64,000 bases of DNA from Gemmatimonadota bacterium (GCA_016874005.1 VGVQ01000017.1:28329-92328); one strand, 5' to 3'; shown: positions 1 through 8,913, counted from the stretch's first letter. Notes: generated from the sequence alone by a model not told the origin. Numbers and translations: made by a program.

Positions 1-546
1 AACGTTCTGAAGATCTTGCTCGCTGAGCCCCTCAGTACCCCCTCGGCCCAAGAACTCGTGATGGTGTCGACCGACATCGACGACCTCAGTCCGGAGTATC
101 TCACGGCCCTGCGGGATGAGTTGGTCACGGCCGGCGCGGTGGACGTCGTGAGCTGGTCCACCCAGATGAAGAAGGGCCGGATCGGTTTCCGGGTCGAGGC
201 GCTGACCCAACCGGAACAGCTGGCCGCCGTAGCCGAAGCCTTCTTCCGCCATAGCACCACGGCCGGTCTTCGAACGACGACGGTCAGCCGCCAGGCGCTC
301 CCTCGCGAGCACTGGTCGGTACCGGGGCCGGGAGGTGTCCCGGTCCGCGTCAAGACTCTTCACGGACCGGCTGGACCCCGCGTCAAACCGGAGTACGACG
401 ATGTGATCGCCGCCGCCAAACGGGCCGGGCAACCCGCCCACGAGTTGGCACGTAGATTAGAGCAGGAAGCGCTCGGACACGCCCGTCAGGGGACGGGGTC
501 GGCCGGGCGCCACGACAACGACCCCCCGAAGGAGCCTAACGAATGA
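1..546 (+). CDS. larC: LarC, nickel-pincer cofactor biosynthesis protein (C-terminal fragment)
   Basis: The frame is open at the window edge, so only the last 181 residues are visible. The segment carries the LarC/DUF111 signature STDIDDLSPEYL followed by an MKKGRIGF stretch, and later the TTA-GLR and PEYDDV blocks typical of the C-terminal half of LarC. LarC inserts nickel by a CTP-dependent cyclometallation when making the nickel-pincer nucleotide of lactate racemase. The stop codon overlaps the next start as ATGA. LarB, LarE and LarA are not in view, so the use of the cofactor in this organism is unknown. The last roughly 25 residues are polar and low in complexity. Confidence 0.85.
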   Translation, partial: NVLKILLAEPLSTPSAQELVMVSTDIDDLSPEYLTALRDELVTAGAVDVVSWSTQMKKGRIGFRVEALTQPEQLAAVAEAFFRHSTTAGLRTTTVSRQALPREHWSVPGPGGVPVRVKTLHGPAGPRVKPEYDDVIAAAKRAGQPAHELARRLEQEALGHARQGTGSAGRHDNDPPKEPNE

Positions 547-1964
547 AGCCCATCTGGTCCGGTGCTCTGGCCTGCGCCGTTGCGAGTACGGCGTTCGCCC
601 AAGGACCGATTCTCCAGCCCAAGCTCGCCGAGGTACAGCCGGCGAAGTTCAGCGTCCCGCTTTGCCCTCTCAAGCCCGAGGGGAAGACCTCCAAGGGCGT
701 CGAGGCCCTTCGGAAGTCGTACGACCCGAAGGCGGACAAGGCCGCCCAGCTCAAGCTCGCCCACGAACTCATCACCCAGGCGCTCGCCGAGGGGCAAGGA
801 AGCAGCGCCGCGGCTTGGTATTACCTCGCCCGAGTCTATTTGATGCAGGGCGATGTGGGCGGAGTGGACTCCGCGTTCGCCAGGGCGGTCAAGTTGCAGC
901 CGCAGTGCGAGCTCGACATCGACCAGCAGCGGCAGAACAACTGGGCCCAGCTCGCGACCGCCGCCTTCGAACTCCAGAAGAACAACGAGACCGAACAGGC
1001 CATCGTGCTGTTCCGAGACGCCAGCCGGCTCTTCAACGAACGCCCCGAGGTGGTCGCCAACCTGGGCGTCTTGTTCGCCAACAGCCAGCAGGACGACAGC
1101 GCCGCGGCCTACTTCGCCAAGGCCCTGGCGATCGCCGAGAAGGGCGCCGAAGCCGACACCTCGATGATCGAGAGCCGCAACAGCAGCGCCCTCAACCTGG
1201 CGATCATGCTCCAGCGCACCAACAAGGCCAAGGAGGCCGTCCCCGTCCTCCAGAAGTACCTGAGCTGGGATCCTGCCAACATGGATGCCCGGAAGTCGCT
1301 CTCGCAGGCCTTTCGCGACGCCGGCATGGCCGACAGCGCCTCGGCGCTCGACAACGCGATGATCGCGGAAATGTCGAAGCAGAACCTCGACTCCCTCGAC
1401 ATGCAGGACCTGATGGCGATCGGGGTCTCCGCGTTCAACGCCCAGAAGTACCAGGAAGCGGCAACCGCGTTCGGGAAAGCGTCGGTCCGGAACCCGTACA
1501 GCCGCGACGCGGTGTACAACCTGGCGAACGCCTACCTCGCCTTGAAGGAAAACGACAAACTGGTCGAAACCGCGAGTCGGCTGGCGGAAATCGAACCGAT
1601 GAACGAGGACGTCTACCGGCTGATCGGGCAGGGGCAGAAGGCGCTCAAGAAGGACGTCGAAGTGCTCAAGGCCGCCGAGAAGCTCGTGGGGCTTCCGCTC
1701 CATATCGAAATGGCGGCGTTTGCGATTGGCCGGTCGGCGGCCAAGCTCGAGGGGGTCGCCCGCGGTCGGGCCCCGACCGACGCCCAGGGCAAGGCCATCA
1801 AGGTGACCGCGGTGACCTTGGTCGTCGAGTTCGTGACGACGGCCGGCACCGTGGTGGATACCAAGGAGGTCGCGGTGCCCCAGCTGGCCACCGGCGCCGA
1901 GCACAAGATCTCGATCGACGCCAAGGGCCAGAACATCGCCGGCTGGCGGTACCGGGCGAGGTAG
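543..1964 (+). CDS. Exported TPR-repeat protein
   Basis: 473 residues. A signal peptide (about 1-19, ending AFA before QG) predicts export. The body holds successive tetratricopeptide-like helical pairs with the usual A..YF.KAL, A..AF.KA and N.A..YLAL spacing, so it is probably a protein-interaction scaffold in the periplasm or outer membrane. The last 60 residues alternate hydrophobic residues with V.TKEVAVPQLATGAEH, resembling an FxLYD-type beta domain; this is inference. Start chosen at the ATG overlapping the larC stop by 4 nt, implying co-transcription. The partner and exact role cannot be told from sequence. Confidence 0.8.
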   Translation: MKPIWSGALACAVASTAFAQGPILQPKLAEVQPAKFSVPLCPLKPEGKTSKGVEALRKSYDPKADKAAQLKLAHELITQALAEGQGSSAAAWYYLARVYLMQGDVGGVDSAFARAVKLQPQCELDIDQQRQNNWAQLATAAFELQKNNETEQAIVLFRDASRLFNERPEVVANLGVLFANSQQDDSAAAYFAKALAIAEKGAEADTSMIESRNSSALNLAIMLQRTNKAKEAVPVLQKYLSWDPANMDARKSLSQAFRDAGMADSASALDNAMIAEMSKQNLDSLDMQDLMAIGVSAFNAQKYQEAATAFGKASVRNPYSRDAVYNLANAYLALKENDKLVETASRLAEIEPMNEDVYRLIGQGQKALKKDVEVLKAAEKLVGLPLHIEMAAFAIGRSAAKLEGVARGRAPTDAQGKAIKVTAVTLVVEFVTTAGTVVDTKEVAVPQLATGAEHKISIDAKGQNIAGWRYRAR

Positions 1965-1984
1965 ATGGGACTGGCCGGAGTGAT

Positions 1985-2013
1985 TTGACGGGCGAGGAAT
2001 CCCCGCCCATTAT
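1985..2013 (+). promoter_or_regulatory. Putative promoter of tRNA-Gly
   Basis: TTGACG (1985-1990), a 17-nt spacer, then CATTAT (2008-2013). Predicted initiation near 2020, about 5 nt before the mature tRNA. The match is 5/6 and 4/6 to the sigma70-type consensus. Confidence 0.55.
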
Positions 2014-2024
2014 TCCGGCCAGAT

Positions 2025-2097
2025 GCGGGCGTAGCTCAGTTGGCAGAGCGCGAGCTTCCCAAGCTTGAGGTCGCGGGTTCGACCCCCGTCGCCCGCT
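2025..2097 (+). tRNA. tRNA-Gly (anticodon CCC)
   Basis: A full cloverleaf folds by eye. The acceptor is GCGGGCG with CGCCCGC (7 bp), the anticodon loop is TTCCCAA giving CCC, the T arm is GCGGG/CCCGT with loop TTCGACC, and the discriminator is T as expected for glycine. CCA is not encoded, since the next bases are CTG. 73 nt, no intron. Confidence 0.95.
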
Positions 2098-2116
2098 CTG
2101 AAGCGAGAAAACCTCG

Positions 2117-2153
2117 AACGGCCATCCCACCACGGGATGGCCGTTTCGTTTTC
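2117..2153 (+). terminator. Rho-independent terminator after tRNA-Gly
   Basis: A perfect 12-bp stem (arms 2117-2128 and 2134-2145, AACGGCCATCCC and its complement) with a 5-nt loop is followed by a T-rich tail TCGTTTTC. It lies 20 nt after the tRNA and insulates it from the DUF512 operon. Confidence 0.85.
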
Positions 2154-2195
2154 AAGTCCAGCCTCGAAAATAGATGAGCGGTATGGTGGTAAGTC

Positions 2196-2224
2196 TTGAT
2201 AAAACAAGCAACTAGGGGCATCTT
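2196..2224 (+). promoter_or_regulatory. Candidate promoter of the DUF512-der operon
   Basis: TTGATA (2196-2201), 17-nt spacer, CATCTT (2219-2224), 42 nt before the ATG at 2267. The -10 element is weak (3/6). Confidence 0.35.
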
Positions 2225-2266
2225 TGCCGGGGTGAGACCGCCCGCTCCGACCACCCCACCACGACG

Positions 2267-3532
2267 ATGATCCGGGTCGCCTCCGTCCTCCCTGGCTCAA
2301 TCGCGGCCGAAATCGGTCTCTGCCCCGGTTCCGAGTTGATCAGCGTGAACGACCGGGATCTCGAGGATTTCCTCGACTGGGAATTCCATACCGCCGACGA
2401 GCAATTCACCCTGGTGGCGAGGCAGCCAACTGGGGAAGAACTCGAGGTCGAGGTCGAACGTGATCTCGACGATCCCATTGGCTTGACGCTGGAGCCCCCG
2501 AGGATTCGCCGCTGCGCCAATCGCTGCGACTTCTGCTTCGTCGATGGTAACCCGGACGGGCTCCGGGACGTCCTCTACATCCGCGACGACGACTACCGGC
2601 TGTCGTTTCGCTATGGCAACTTCGCCACCCTCACCAACCTCAAACCCTGGGACGTCGACCGAATCATCGAGTACCGGCTTTCGCCGCTGTACGTCTCGGT
2701 TCATGCGACCGACCCGGTTACCCGACGCTACCTGCTCCGCAACCCGACGGCGCCCGACATTCTCGACCAACTGCGACACCTGGCCTCGCACGGGATCCGA
2801 TTCCACACCCAGATCGTCATGTCACCGGGGGTCAACGACGGAGCCATCCTCGACCAGTCCCTGGCTGATCTCCACCGGCTAGGCTCGAGCGTCCTGAGCG
2901 TCTCGGTGGTTCCCGTCGGCCTCACCGAGTTCAGCAAGCACCACCTTTGCCGCGAGCCGACGGCCGACGAATGCGGCCGGGCCATCGATACGGTGGAGCG
3001 CTGGGGCGAGACGGCCCAAGCCGAACGGGGAGAAACCTGGGTATTCGGAGCGGATGAGTTGTATCTGCGGGCCGGACGCGCCCTGCCGCCAGCGGACCGC
3101 TACGGCAGCTTCGATCAAGTCGAGAACGGGGTGGGAGCCGTTCGCTGGCTCCAGACGATCATCGCGGAAGCGAGTGACCGATTCGGGTCCTGGCGCGGGA
3201 AGCACATCGCGATCGTCACCGGAACCTCGATGTCGCCTTTGATGCCGCAGGTGCTCCAGCCGCTCGAAACGGCCAGCGGAGCGCGCTTCCGCCTCATCCC
3301 GGTGGTGAATCAGGTCTTCGGGCCGCGGGTCACCACGGCGGGACTCTTGGGCGGCCGTGAGATTCTGGCGGCGCTCGAGGCGGAACGCGGATTCGACTTG
3401 GCCCTGATCCCGGGCGAGGCCGTCAACGACGACCTGCTGTTCATCGATGGCACCGCTTGGGCCGATGTCACCCGCCGGCTGCCGATGCCCGCTCGGCTGT
3501 CGAAGACCTTCGCGGACGCGATCGATGAGTAG
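2267..3532 (+). CDS. DUF512 family protein: PDZ domain plus radical SAM Fe-S oxidoreductase
   Basis: 421 residues. Residues 1-60 form a PDZ-like module (GSIAAEIGL, then a G-S-ELISVND turn). A radical-SAM triad follows at Cys83, Cys87 and Cys90 (CANRCDFC, CX3CX2C), then the family hallmark FVDGNPDGLR..LYIRDDDYRLSF. The C-terminal DUF512 part contains VTGTSMSPLM. The substrate and reaction of this family are not known. The ATG at 2267 has no clear Shine-Dalgarno sequence, but the PDZ domain starts there. Its last codons contain the der start, so the two are co-transcribed and probably translationally coupled. Confidence 0.85.
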   Translation: MIRVASVLPGSIAAEIGLCPGSELISVNDRDLEDFLDWEFHTADEQFTLVARQPTGEELEVEVERDLDDPIGLTLEPPRIRRCANRCDFCFVDGNPDGLRDVLYIRDDDYRLSFRYGNFATLTNLKPWDVDRIIEYRLSPLYVSVHATDPVTRRYLLRNPTAPDILDQLRHLASHGIRFHTQIVMSPGVNDGAILDQSLADLHRLGSSVLSVSVVPVGLTEFSKHHLCREPTADECGRAIDTVERWGETAQAERGETWVFGADELYLRAGRALPPADRYGSFDQVENGVGAVRWLQTIIAEASDRFGSWRGKHIAIVTGTSMSPLMPQVLQPLETASGARFRLIPVVNQVFGPRVTTAGLLGGREILAALEAERGFDLALIPGEAVNDDLLFIDGTAWADVTRRLPMPARLSKTFADAIDE

Positions 3533-4847
3533 GCCTACCGTGGCGATCGTGGGGCGCCCGAACGTCGGGAAATCGACCCTGTTCAACCGGTTGGTCGGAG
3601 GCCGCCAGGCGATCGTCGCCGACGGCGCCGGCACCACCCGAGACCGCCACTTCGGAGATGCCGATTGGAACGGCCGGTCGTTCTGGGTGGTCGACACAGG
3701 GGGGCTGGTGCCGGACTCCCACGATTCGATGGATCGCCTGATCCGGCGCCAGGCGGAGGTCGCGGTCGAAGAGGCGGACCTGATTCTGTTCGTGGTGGAC
3801 GCCAAGGATGGCCTCCACCCGCTCGACGAGGCCATCGCGCCATACCTGCGCCGAACCAAGCGGCCGGTGCTGCTGGTGGCCAACAAGGTCGACACCCTGC
3901 CTGCCTTCCCGACTCAGCACGAGTTCTACGGATTGGGCCTCGGCGAACCGGTCCCCGTTTCGGCTTCGGTCGGCAAGGGGAGCGGCGACCTGCTCGACGA
4001 AGTCGTCGCGAAGCTGCCCCAATCCGATGGCTCTGAGACCGCGGTCGAGATCAAGGTGGCCATCGTCGGCCGGCCGAACGTCGGCAAGTCGTCGCTGGCC
4101 AACCGGCTGCTCGGTCAGGAACGCCACGTGGTCTCCCCCGAGGCCGGCACTACCCGGGATGCGGTCGATTCGGTCCTGAACTACCATGGCCAGGCGATTC
4201 GCTTCGTCGACACCGCTGGTCTGCGCCGCAAGGCCCGGGTCGACGATGACGTCGAGTTCTATTCCACGGTCCGGACTCGCCGGGCGCTGGAAGAGGCCGA
4301 CGTGGCCGTCCTTGTCGTCGACGCGACGGATGGGGTTCATGCCCAGGACCTGCGGATCGCGACCGAGGTGTGGGACCGCGGGGCCGGCTTGGTGCTCGCG
4401 GTCAACAAATGGGACTTGGTCGAAGCCAAGGACCCGAACACCGCCAAACGAGGGTTCGACATCGTCACCGAGAAGGCTCCGTTCCTGGCCGACGTGCCCT
4501 TCGTCTATCTCTCGGCCCTGACCGGTCAACGCGCCAGGAAGATCCTCGACACTGTGCTCGAGGTGGCCCGCGACCGGCATCGCCGGATCCCGACGGCCGA
4601 GGTGAACAGGGTGCTCGAGGCCTTGGTGGCGCGGAGCCAGCCGCCTCAACGGGAGGGGGAGGAGGTCAAGCTCCTTTATGCCTCACAGGTCGCCGTGGCG
4701 CCTCCGACCTTCGCGATCGTCAGCAACCGCCCCGACGACGTCGTCGAGCATTACCAGCGCTACCTTCTTCGCGGCTTTCGGGCCGCCTGGGGGTTCCAGG
4801 GTGTCCCGGTCCGGCTGCGGCTCCGGGCCCGGAAGGGTCGCGAATGA
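3525..4847 (+). CDS. der: Ribosome biogenesis GTPase Der (EngA)
   Basis: 440 residues, the usual length. Two tandem GTPase domains are visible: P-loops GRPNVGKS at residues 10-17 and again from residue 182, each followed by the TTRD switch I motif and a DTAG/DTGG block, with NKVD and NKWD base-recognition motifs. The C-terminal KH-like domain follows. Der acts in late 50S subunit assembly. The longer in-frame extension upstream overlaps DUF512 coding sequence and lacks homology, so the ATG at 3525, inside the end of the DUF512 gene by 8 nt, was chosen. It overlaps plsY by 4 nt (ATGA). Confidence 0.97.
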   Translation: MSRPTVAIVGRPNVGKSTLFNRLVGGRQAIVADGAGTTRDRHFGDADWNGRSFWVVDTGGLVPDSHDSMDRLIRRQAEVAVEEADLILFVVDAKDGLHPLDEAIAPYLRRTKRPVLLVANKVDTLPAFPTQHEFYGLGLGEPVPVSASVGKGSGDLLDEVVAKLPQSDGSETAVEIKVAIVGRPNVGKSSLANRLLGQERHVVSPEAGTTRDAVDSVLNYHGQAIRFVDTAGLRRKARVDDDVEFYSTVRTRRALEEADVAVLVVDATDGVHAQDLRIATEVWDRGAGLVLAVNKWDLVEAKDPNTAKRGFDIVTEKAPFLADVPFVYLSALTGQRARKILDTVLEVARDRHRRIPTAEVNRVLEALVARSQPPQREGEEVKLLYASQVAVAPPTFAIVSNRPDDVVEHYQRYLLRGFRAAWGFQGVPVRLRLRARKGRE

Positions 4848-5446
4848 CCGCGGCCATGTGGTTGATCGTCTCGTACCTGCTCGGCTCCATCCCGACCAGC
4901 TACCTGGTGGGTCGTTTGGCCAAGGGAATCGACTTGCGGCAAGTCGGCAGCAAGAACCTCGGGGCCACCAATCTGTATCGGTCGTTAGGCTGGCGCTACG
5001 CGATCCCGGTCGGCCTGTTCGACCTGGCGAAGGGCGCCATCCCGGTTTGGGTCTTCGGGCCGCGGGCCGGCGACGGGCCCTGGTGGCCGCTCGCGCTCGG
5101 CGTGGCCGCGGTGGTCGGCCACGTCTTCTCGGTGTTCGTCGGATTCAAGGGCGGCAAGGGCGTGGCCACCACCGCCGGGGTCGTGCTCGGGGTCGCGCCC
5201 TGGGCCACCCTGGTGGCGCTCGGGCTGTGGGCCGTCGTCGTTCGGCTCACCGGGTACGTGTCGTTGGGAAGCATCGTCGCCGCGGCGGCACTGCCCCCCG
5301 CGGCCTTCCTGCTCGATCCCGGCTCGCGTCCCGTCGTCGCGGCGCTGGTGGCAATGGCCGTCTTCGTGATCGCGATGCACCGAGCCAACATCGGACGGCT
5401 CCTGGCCGGAACCGAGAACCGATTTGGACGCCGGGGGGCCCCGTGA
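4844..5446 (+). CDS. plsY: Acyl-phosphate:glycerol-3-phosphate acyltransferase PlsY
   Basis: 200 residues with several hydrophobic spans. The three PlsY motifs are intact: GSIPTSYLVGRL followed by GSKNLGATN, then FKGGKGVATT, then HRANIGRLLAGTE at the C-terminus. The enzyme transfers the acyl group from acyl-phosphate, the product of PlsX (encoded at 35928-36932), to sn-glycerol-3-phosphate, making lysophosphatidic acid at the inner membrane. The next gene, gpsA, makes the glycerol-3-phosphate acceptor. ATG overlaps the der stop by 4 nt and the stop overlaps the GTG of gpsA by 3 nt. Confidence 0.96.
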   Translation: MTAAMWLIVSYLLGSIPTSYLVGRLAKGIDLRQVGSKNLGATNLYRSLGWRYAIPVGLFDLAKGAIPVWVFGPRAGDGPWWPLALGVAAVVGHVFSVFVGFKGGKGVATTAGVVLGVAPWATLVALGLWAVVVRLTGYVSLGSIVAAAALPPAAFLLDPGSRPVVAALVAMAVFVIAMHRANIGRLLAGTENRFGRRGAP

Positions 5447-6441
5447 CCCGAGTGGCGGTGATCGGGGCAGGGAGTTGGGGCACCACCCTGGCCGACCTCC
5501 TGGCCCGACAGGATCACCAGGTGACGTTGTGGGCCTACGAGCAGGAGGTCGCGGCGGCGATCACCGCGACCCACGAAAACCCCCTTTTCCTGCCGGGATG
5601 TCCCCTCTCGCCAGGCCTCCGGGCGACCAATGATCTGGCCATGGCTCTCGACGGCGCCGGGGCGGTGGTCGTGGCGTCACCGAGTCACGTCACGGCCGGG
5701 CTGCTCCGCCAGGTCGCCCCGCTGATCTCGGCCGGAACCCTGGTGATCGGTGCCACCAAGGGAATCGAGACCGAGTCCCTCGAACTGATGTCGGAGGTGG
5801 CCTGCCGGCTCCTCCCGCCGCATCGGTTCGTTGCGCTGTCGGGGCCCAGCTTCGCGGCGGAGGTGTACCAGGGCCAGCCAACCGCCGTCGTCGCGGCGTC
5901 GCCGGACGCCGAGGCAGCGCTAGCGGTCCAATCATTGGCGACCACCGCCTACTTCCGGATCTATTCCAGCGGCGACCTGATCGGCACCGAACTGGCCGGC
6001 TCCCTCAAGAACGTCATCGCCATCGCCGCCGGCATGCTCGAGGGCCTCGGGCTGGGCCACAACCCCCGGGCCGCCCTCATCACCAGGGGCCTGGCCGAAA
6101 TCGGCCGGCTCGGTGCGGCGATGGGTGCCGATCCGCGAACCTTCGCCGGGCTGGCGGGCATGGGCGACTTGATCCTGACCACCTGCGGCGCGCTGAGCCG
6201 CAACCGAAGCCTCGGCGTGGCACTTGCCCAGGGGCAGTCGCTCGAGAGCTACCGGCTCCACCATCGAACCGTGGCGGAAGGGGTCAATACCGCCCGCGCC
6301 GCGGTTCGGCTCGGCGCCAGATTCGGGGTCGAGCTCCCGATCGCCACCCAAGTCTCGGCCATCTTGTTCGATCGGCAGGACCCACAACGGGCCATTGGCG
6401 AGTTGATGGAGCGGTCGCCCAAGTCGGAGCACGGCGAATGA
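5443..6441 (+). CDS. gpsA: NAD(P)-dependent glycerol-3-phosphate dehydrogenase
   Basis: 332 residues from a GTG start that overlaps plsY (GTGA). The N-terminal Rossmann motif GAGSWG is at residues 8-13, followed by the family motif GATKGIE and the SGPSFA block. The catalytic lysine lies in GSLKNV (Lys189), with helical-domain motifs GLAGMGDL and EGVNTA. It reduces dihydroxyacetone phosphate to sn-glycerol-3-phosphate for PlsY. Length and motif order are normal. Confidence 0.97.
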   Translation: MTRVAVIGAGSWGTTLADLLARQDHQVTLWAYEQEVAAAITATHENPLFLPGCPLSPGLRATNDLAMALDGAGAVVVASPSHVTAGLLRQVAPLISAGTLVIGATKGIETESLELMSEVACRLLPPHRFVALSGPSFAAEVYQGQPTAVVAASPDAEAALAVQSLATTAYFRIYSSGDLIGTELAGSLKNVIAIAAGMLEGLGLGHNPRAALITRGLAEIGRLGAAMGADPRTFAGLAGMGDLILTTCGALSRNRSLGVALAQGQSLESYRLHHRTVAEGVNTARAAVRLGARFGVELPIATQVSAILFDRQDPQRAIGELMERSPKSEHGE

Positions 6442-6836
6442 ACCCGCGCCCCACCCAGGAATTCTTCTCGATCGGCGAGGTCTGCGCCCTCACCGACCTC
6501 AAGCCGCACGTCCTCCGCTATTGGGAAGGCCAGTTCCGGTTTCTCAACCCGGCGAAGAATCGCTCGGGCAACCGGGTCTACAAGAGCCGAGAGGTCGAGA
6601 TGATTCTCTTGGTGAAGCACCTGCTCTACGCCGAGAAATACACCATCGATGGCGCCCGCCAGCGGGTCGAGCAGTTTCGTCGCTCGGGCGAACTCAAGAA
6701 GGAAGCGGCTCGAGCCGCGTCGCGGCAAACGATGTCGGAAATCCGCGATGCCCTCAACGCCGTGTTGGATACCCTCGATGGCAGGACCGCGAAACGGCGG
6801 ACCCCACCCCCCTCAACCGACGCGAACGCTCCATGA
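6438..6836 (+). CDS. MerR-family transcriptional regulator
   Basis: 132 residues. The N-terminal winged helix-turn-helix reads FFSIGEVCALTDLKPHVLRYWE, then N..GNRVYKSREVEMI, typical of the short MerR-like group with a YWE(R) recognition helix. A basic helical stretch follows, with no evident metal-binding cysteines or effector domain. The target is unknown; placement between gpsA and surE with 4-nt overlaps on both sides suggests it is simply carried in the operon. Similar short MerR proteins often occur near core genes in other phyla, so its regulon need not be local. Confidence 0.85.
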   Translation: MNPRPTQEFFSIGEVCALTDLKPHVLRYWEGQFRFLNPAKNRSGNRVYKSREVEMILLVKHLLYAEKYTIDGARQRVEQFRRSGELKKEAARAASRQTMSEIRDALNAVLDTLDGRTAKRRTPPPSTDANAP

Positions 6837-7582
6837 ACATCTTGGTCTCCAACGACGACGGGATCCTCGCCGCCGGCATCGGGATATTGGCCAATGCCTG
6901 CCGCCAGGTGGGAACGGTCACCGTCGTGGCACCCGACCGGGAGCAAAGCGGAACGTCGCATTCGCTCACGCTCCACCGGCCGCTGCGCCCAACCAGAACC
7001 CCGGACGGTGCCTTTCAGGTCGACGGCACCCCGACCGACTGCGTCCTGCTCGCGATCGGGGCACTGCTGCCGGAACGTCCGGACTTCGTCTTCTCCGGTA
7101 TCAATCACGGGCCCAACATGGGCGAGGATGTCCTGTATTCCGGCACCGTCAGCGCCGCGATGGAGGGCGTGACCCTCGGAGTTCCCGGGGTGGCGTTCTC
7201 GTTCGCCGGACGGGACCCGGCCCTGATCGCGAGCTACGAGGTGATCCTCATTCGGCTGATCCGCCAGATCACCGCGATCAGCGACTTCCCGGCAGATACC
7301 CTGCTCAACATCAACCTTCCACGACGCGATGCCTCGGAGGTCAAAGGGCTCAAGGTGACCAAGCTGGGTAGCCGGTACTTCTCCAGCTCGATTACCCGGA
7401 TGAACGATCCCTGGGGCAGGGAAGTCCTCTGGATCGGGGGCGGCGACGTGACCTGGACGGGCGATGAGGACTCGGATCACCAGGCGGTCAAGGATGGCTA
7501 TATCTCGGTCACCCCATTGCACATGGATCTGACCAGCTACCCGCTCATCGAAACCGTGAGATCATGGTCGCTCAGCCTGTAG
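6833..7582 (+). CDS. surE: 5'/3'-nucleotidase SurE
   Basis: 249 residues. The metal-binding NDDG motif is at residues 7-10, followed by APDREQSGTSHSLT, DGTPTDCV and SGINHGPNMGEDVLYSGTVSAAMEG, all SurE hallmarks. It dephosphorylates nucleoside monophosphates with a divalent cation. The ATG at 6833 overlaps the merR stop (ATGA). The 3' end overlaps pcm by 19 nt. The surE-pcm pairing is widespread in bacteria. Confidence 0.97.
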   Translation: MNILVSNDDGILAAGIGILANACRQVGTVTVVAPDREQSGTSHSLTLHRPLRPTRTPDGAFQVDGTPTDCVLLAIGALLPERPDFVFSGINHGPNMGEDVLYSGTVSAAMEGVTLGVPGVAFSFAGRDPALIASYEVILIRLIRQITAISDFPADTLLNINLPRRDASEVKGLKVTKLGSRYFSSSITRMNDPWGREVLWIGGGDVTWTGDEDSDHQAVKDGYISVTPLHMDLTSYPLIETVRSWSLSL

Positions 7583-8226
7583 CGGACGGTTTCGCCGGAT
7601 ATCGGCAACAACTGGTCGAAACGCTCCAGGCAAAGGGGATCCGCGACCTCGCCGTCCTTCAGGCGATCGCAACCGTACCTCGGCACCGCTTCGTACCGGA
7701 GGCGGTCCGTCATCGGGCCTATGAGGACAGCGCCCTGCCGATCGCGGCGGGCCAGACCATTTCCCAACCCTGGGTCCAGGCCCGGTCGATTCAGGAACTC
7801 CGCCTGACCGGGAAGGAGAAAGTCCTCGAGGTCGGGGCGGGGTCGGGCTACCAAACGGCCTTGCTGGCCCGGGTTGCCGGTAATGTCGTGGCGGTGGAAC
7901 GAGTACCGGCGCTGGCCACCGGGGCCCGCCAGGCCTTGGACGAACTGGGAGTGCGCAACGTCGCGGTGGTCGTCGGCGACGGAACGCTGGGTTGGCGGTC
8001 GCTCGCCCCGTTCGACGCCATCATCGTTGCCGCGGCCTCCCCGGACGTGCCGGCCCCGCTGGTCGAACAGCTCAAACCCGGGGGGAGGATGGTGGTACCG
8101 ATTGGCACCATGGACGAGCAGGCCTTGGTTCGAGTCGAGAAGTTGCCGGACGGCACCCTGGAAACGACCCCGTTGTCGGATGTGCGTTTCGTTCCGCTAC
8201 TCGGTCAGTTCGGATTTCGGGGATAG
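7564..8226 (+). CDS. pcm: Protein-L-isoaspartate O-methyltransferase
   Basis: 220 residues. It contains VPRHRFVPE, the ALPIAAGQTISQPW substrate loop and the SAM-binding motif EVGAGSGYQTALLA, then GDGT and LKPGGRMVVPIG, in the canonical order. The enzyme methylates L-isoaspartyl residues of aged proteins to start their repair. Start assigned at the ATG inside the surE 3' end (19-nt overlap); no better start exists downstream without losing conserved helix residues. Confidence 0.96.
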   Translation: MVAQPVADGFAGYRQQLVETLQAKGIRDLAVLQAIATVPRHRFVPEAVRHRAYEDSALPIAAGQTISQPWVQARSIQELRLTGKEKVLEVGAGSGYQTALLARVAGNVVAVERVPALATGARQALDELGVRNVAVVVGDGTLGWRSLAPFDAIIVAAASPDVPAPLVEQLKPGGRMVVPIGTMDEQALVRVEKLPDGTLETTPLSDVRFVPLLGQFGFRG

Positions 8227-8253
8227 GCACGGGAATCGCTACTAGGTAGGCCC

Positions 8254-8913
8254 ATGATCGACCTGATTCGCTGGTTCATCGATTTCATCCTCCATCTCGA
8301 CCAGCACCTGGGCGAGCTGATCTCGAAGTACGGGCTGGGCACCTACGGGATACTCGCGGCGATCGTGTTCGCAGAGACCGGCCTGGTGATCATGCCGCTC
8401 TTGCCTGGGGACTCGCTCCTCTTCGCGGCGGGGGCGTTCGCCGGCCTGGGGAGCCTGGATCCGTGGATCCTGTTCTTTCTCCTCACCGCGATGGCCATCG
8501 CCGGCGATACCGTCAACTACTGGGTGGGGGCGTGGATCGGGCCCCGGGCCTTCACCGGCGAGATCAGGTGGCTCAAAAAGAGCTACCTCGACCGGACCCA
8601 GGCCTTCTTCGAGAAGCACGGCGGAAAGACCATCCTACTGGCCCGATTCGTCCCGATCGTTCGGACTTTTGCGCCCTTCGTGGCCGGGGTCGGGAAGATG
8701 AACTACGCCCGATTCCTGGCCTACAACGTCGGAGGCGGTGTTGCTTGGGTCGGGATCTTCGTTTGGGCGGGGTATTTCTTCGGCAATCTCCCGGTGGTAA
8801 AGGAGAACTTCGGGATGGTGATCATCGCGATCATCGTACTTTCGGTGATGCCGATGGTGTTCGAGTTCGCGAAAGCGCGCCGTGCCGCCTCCCGCGCCAC
8901 TTCAAGGTCATGA
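8254..8913 (+). CDS. DedA family membrane protein
   Basis: 219 residues with four to five hydrophobic segments. It shows the DedA/SNARE-associated features: ETGLVIMPLLPGDSLLF after the first membrane span, then the amphipathic loop, and the ARFVPIVRTFAPFVAG motif with the essential arginines. DedA proteins act in lipid carrier recycling and membrane homeostasis; some flip undecaprenyl phosphate or phosphatidylethanolamine. Closest in pattern to the YqjA/DedA branch. It ends the forward operon, 27 nt after pcm. A second, divergent paralogue lies at 26861-27475. Confidence 0.9.
   Translation: MIDLIRWFIDFILHLDQHLGELISKYGLGTYGILAAIVFAETGLVIMPLLPGDSLLFAAGAFAGLGSLDPWILFFLLTAMAIAGDTVNYWVGAWIGPRAFTGEIRWLKKSYLDRTQAFFEKHGGKTILLARFVPIVRTFAPFVAGVGKMNYARFLAYNVGGGVAWVGIFVWAGYFFGNLPVVKENFGMVIIAIIVLSVMPMVFEFAKARRAASRATSRS

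Noticed and set aside
486..1904. Long antisense open frame over the TPR gene (472 codons)
   Set aside because: A shadow produced by GC-rich codon bias; its translation is His/Arg/Gly-rich with no domain, whereas the plus strand has a signal peptide and TPRs.
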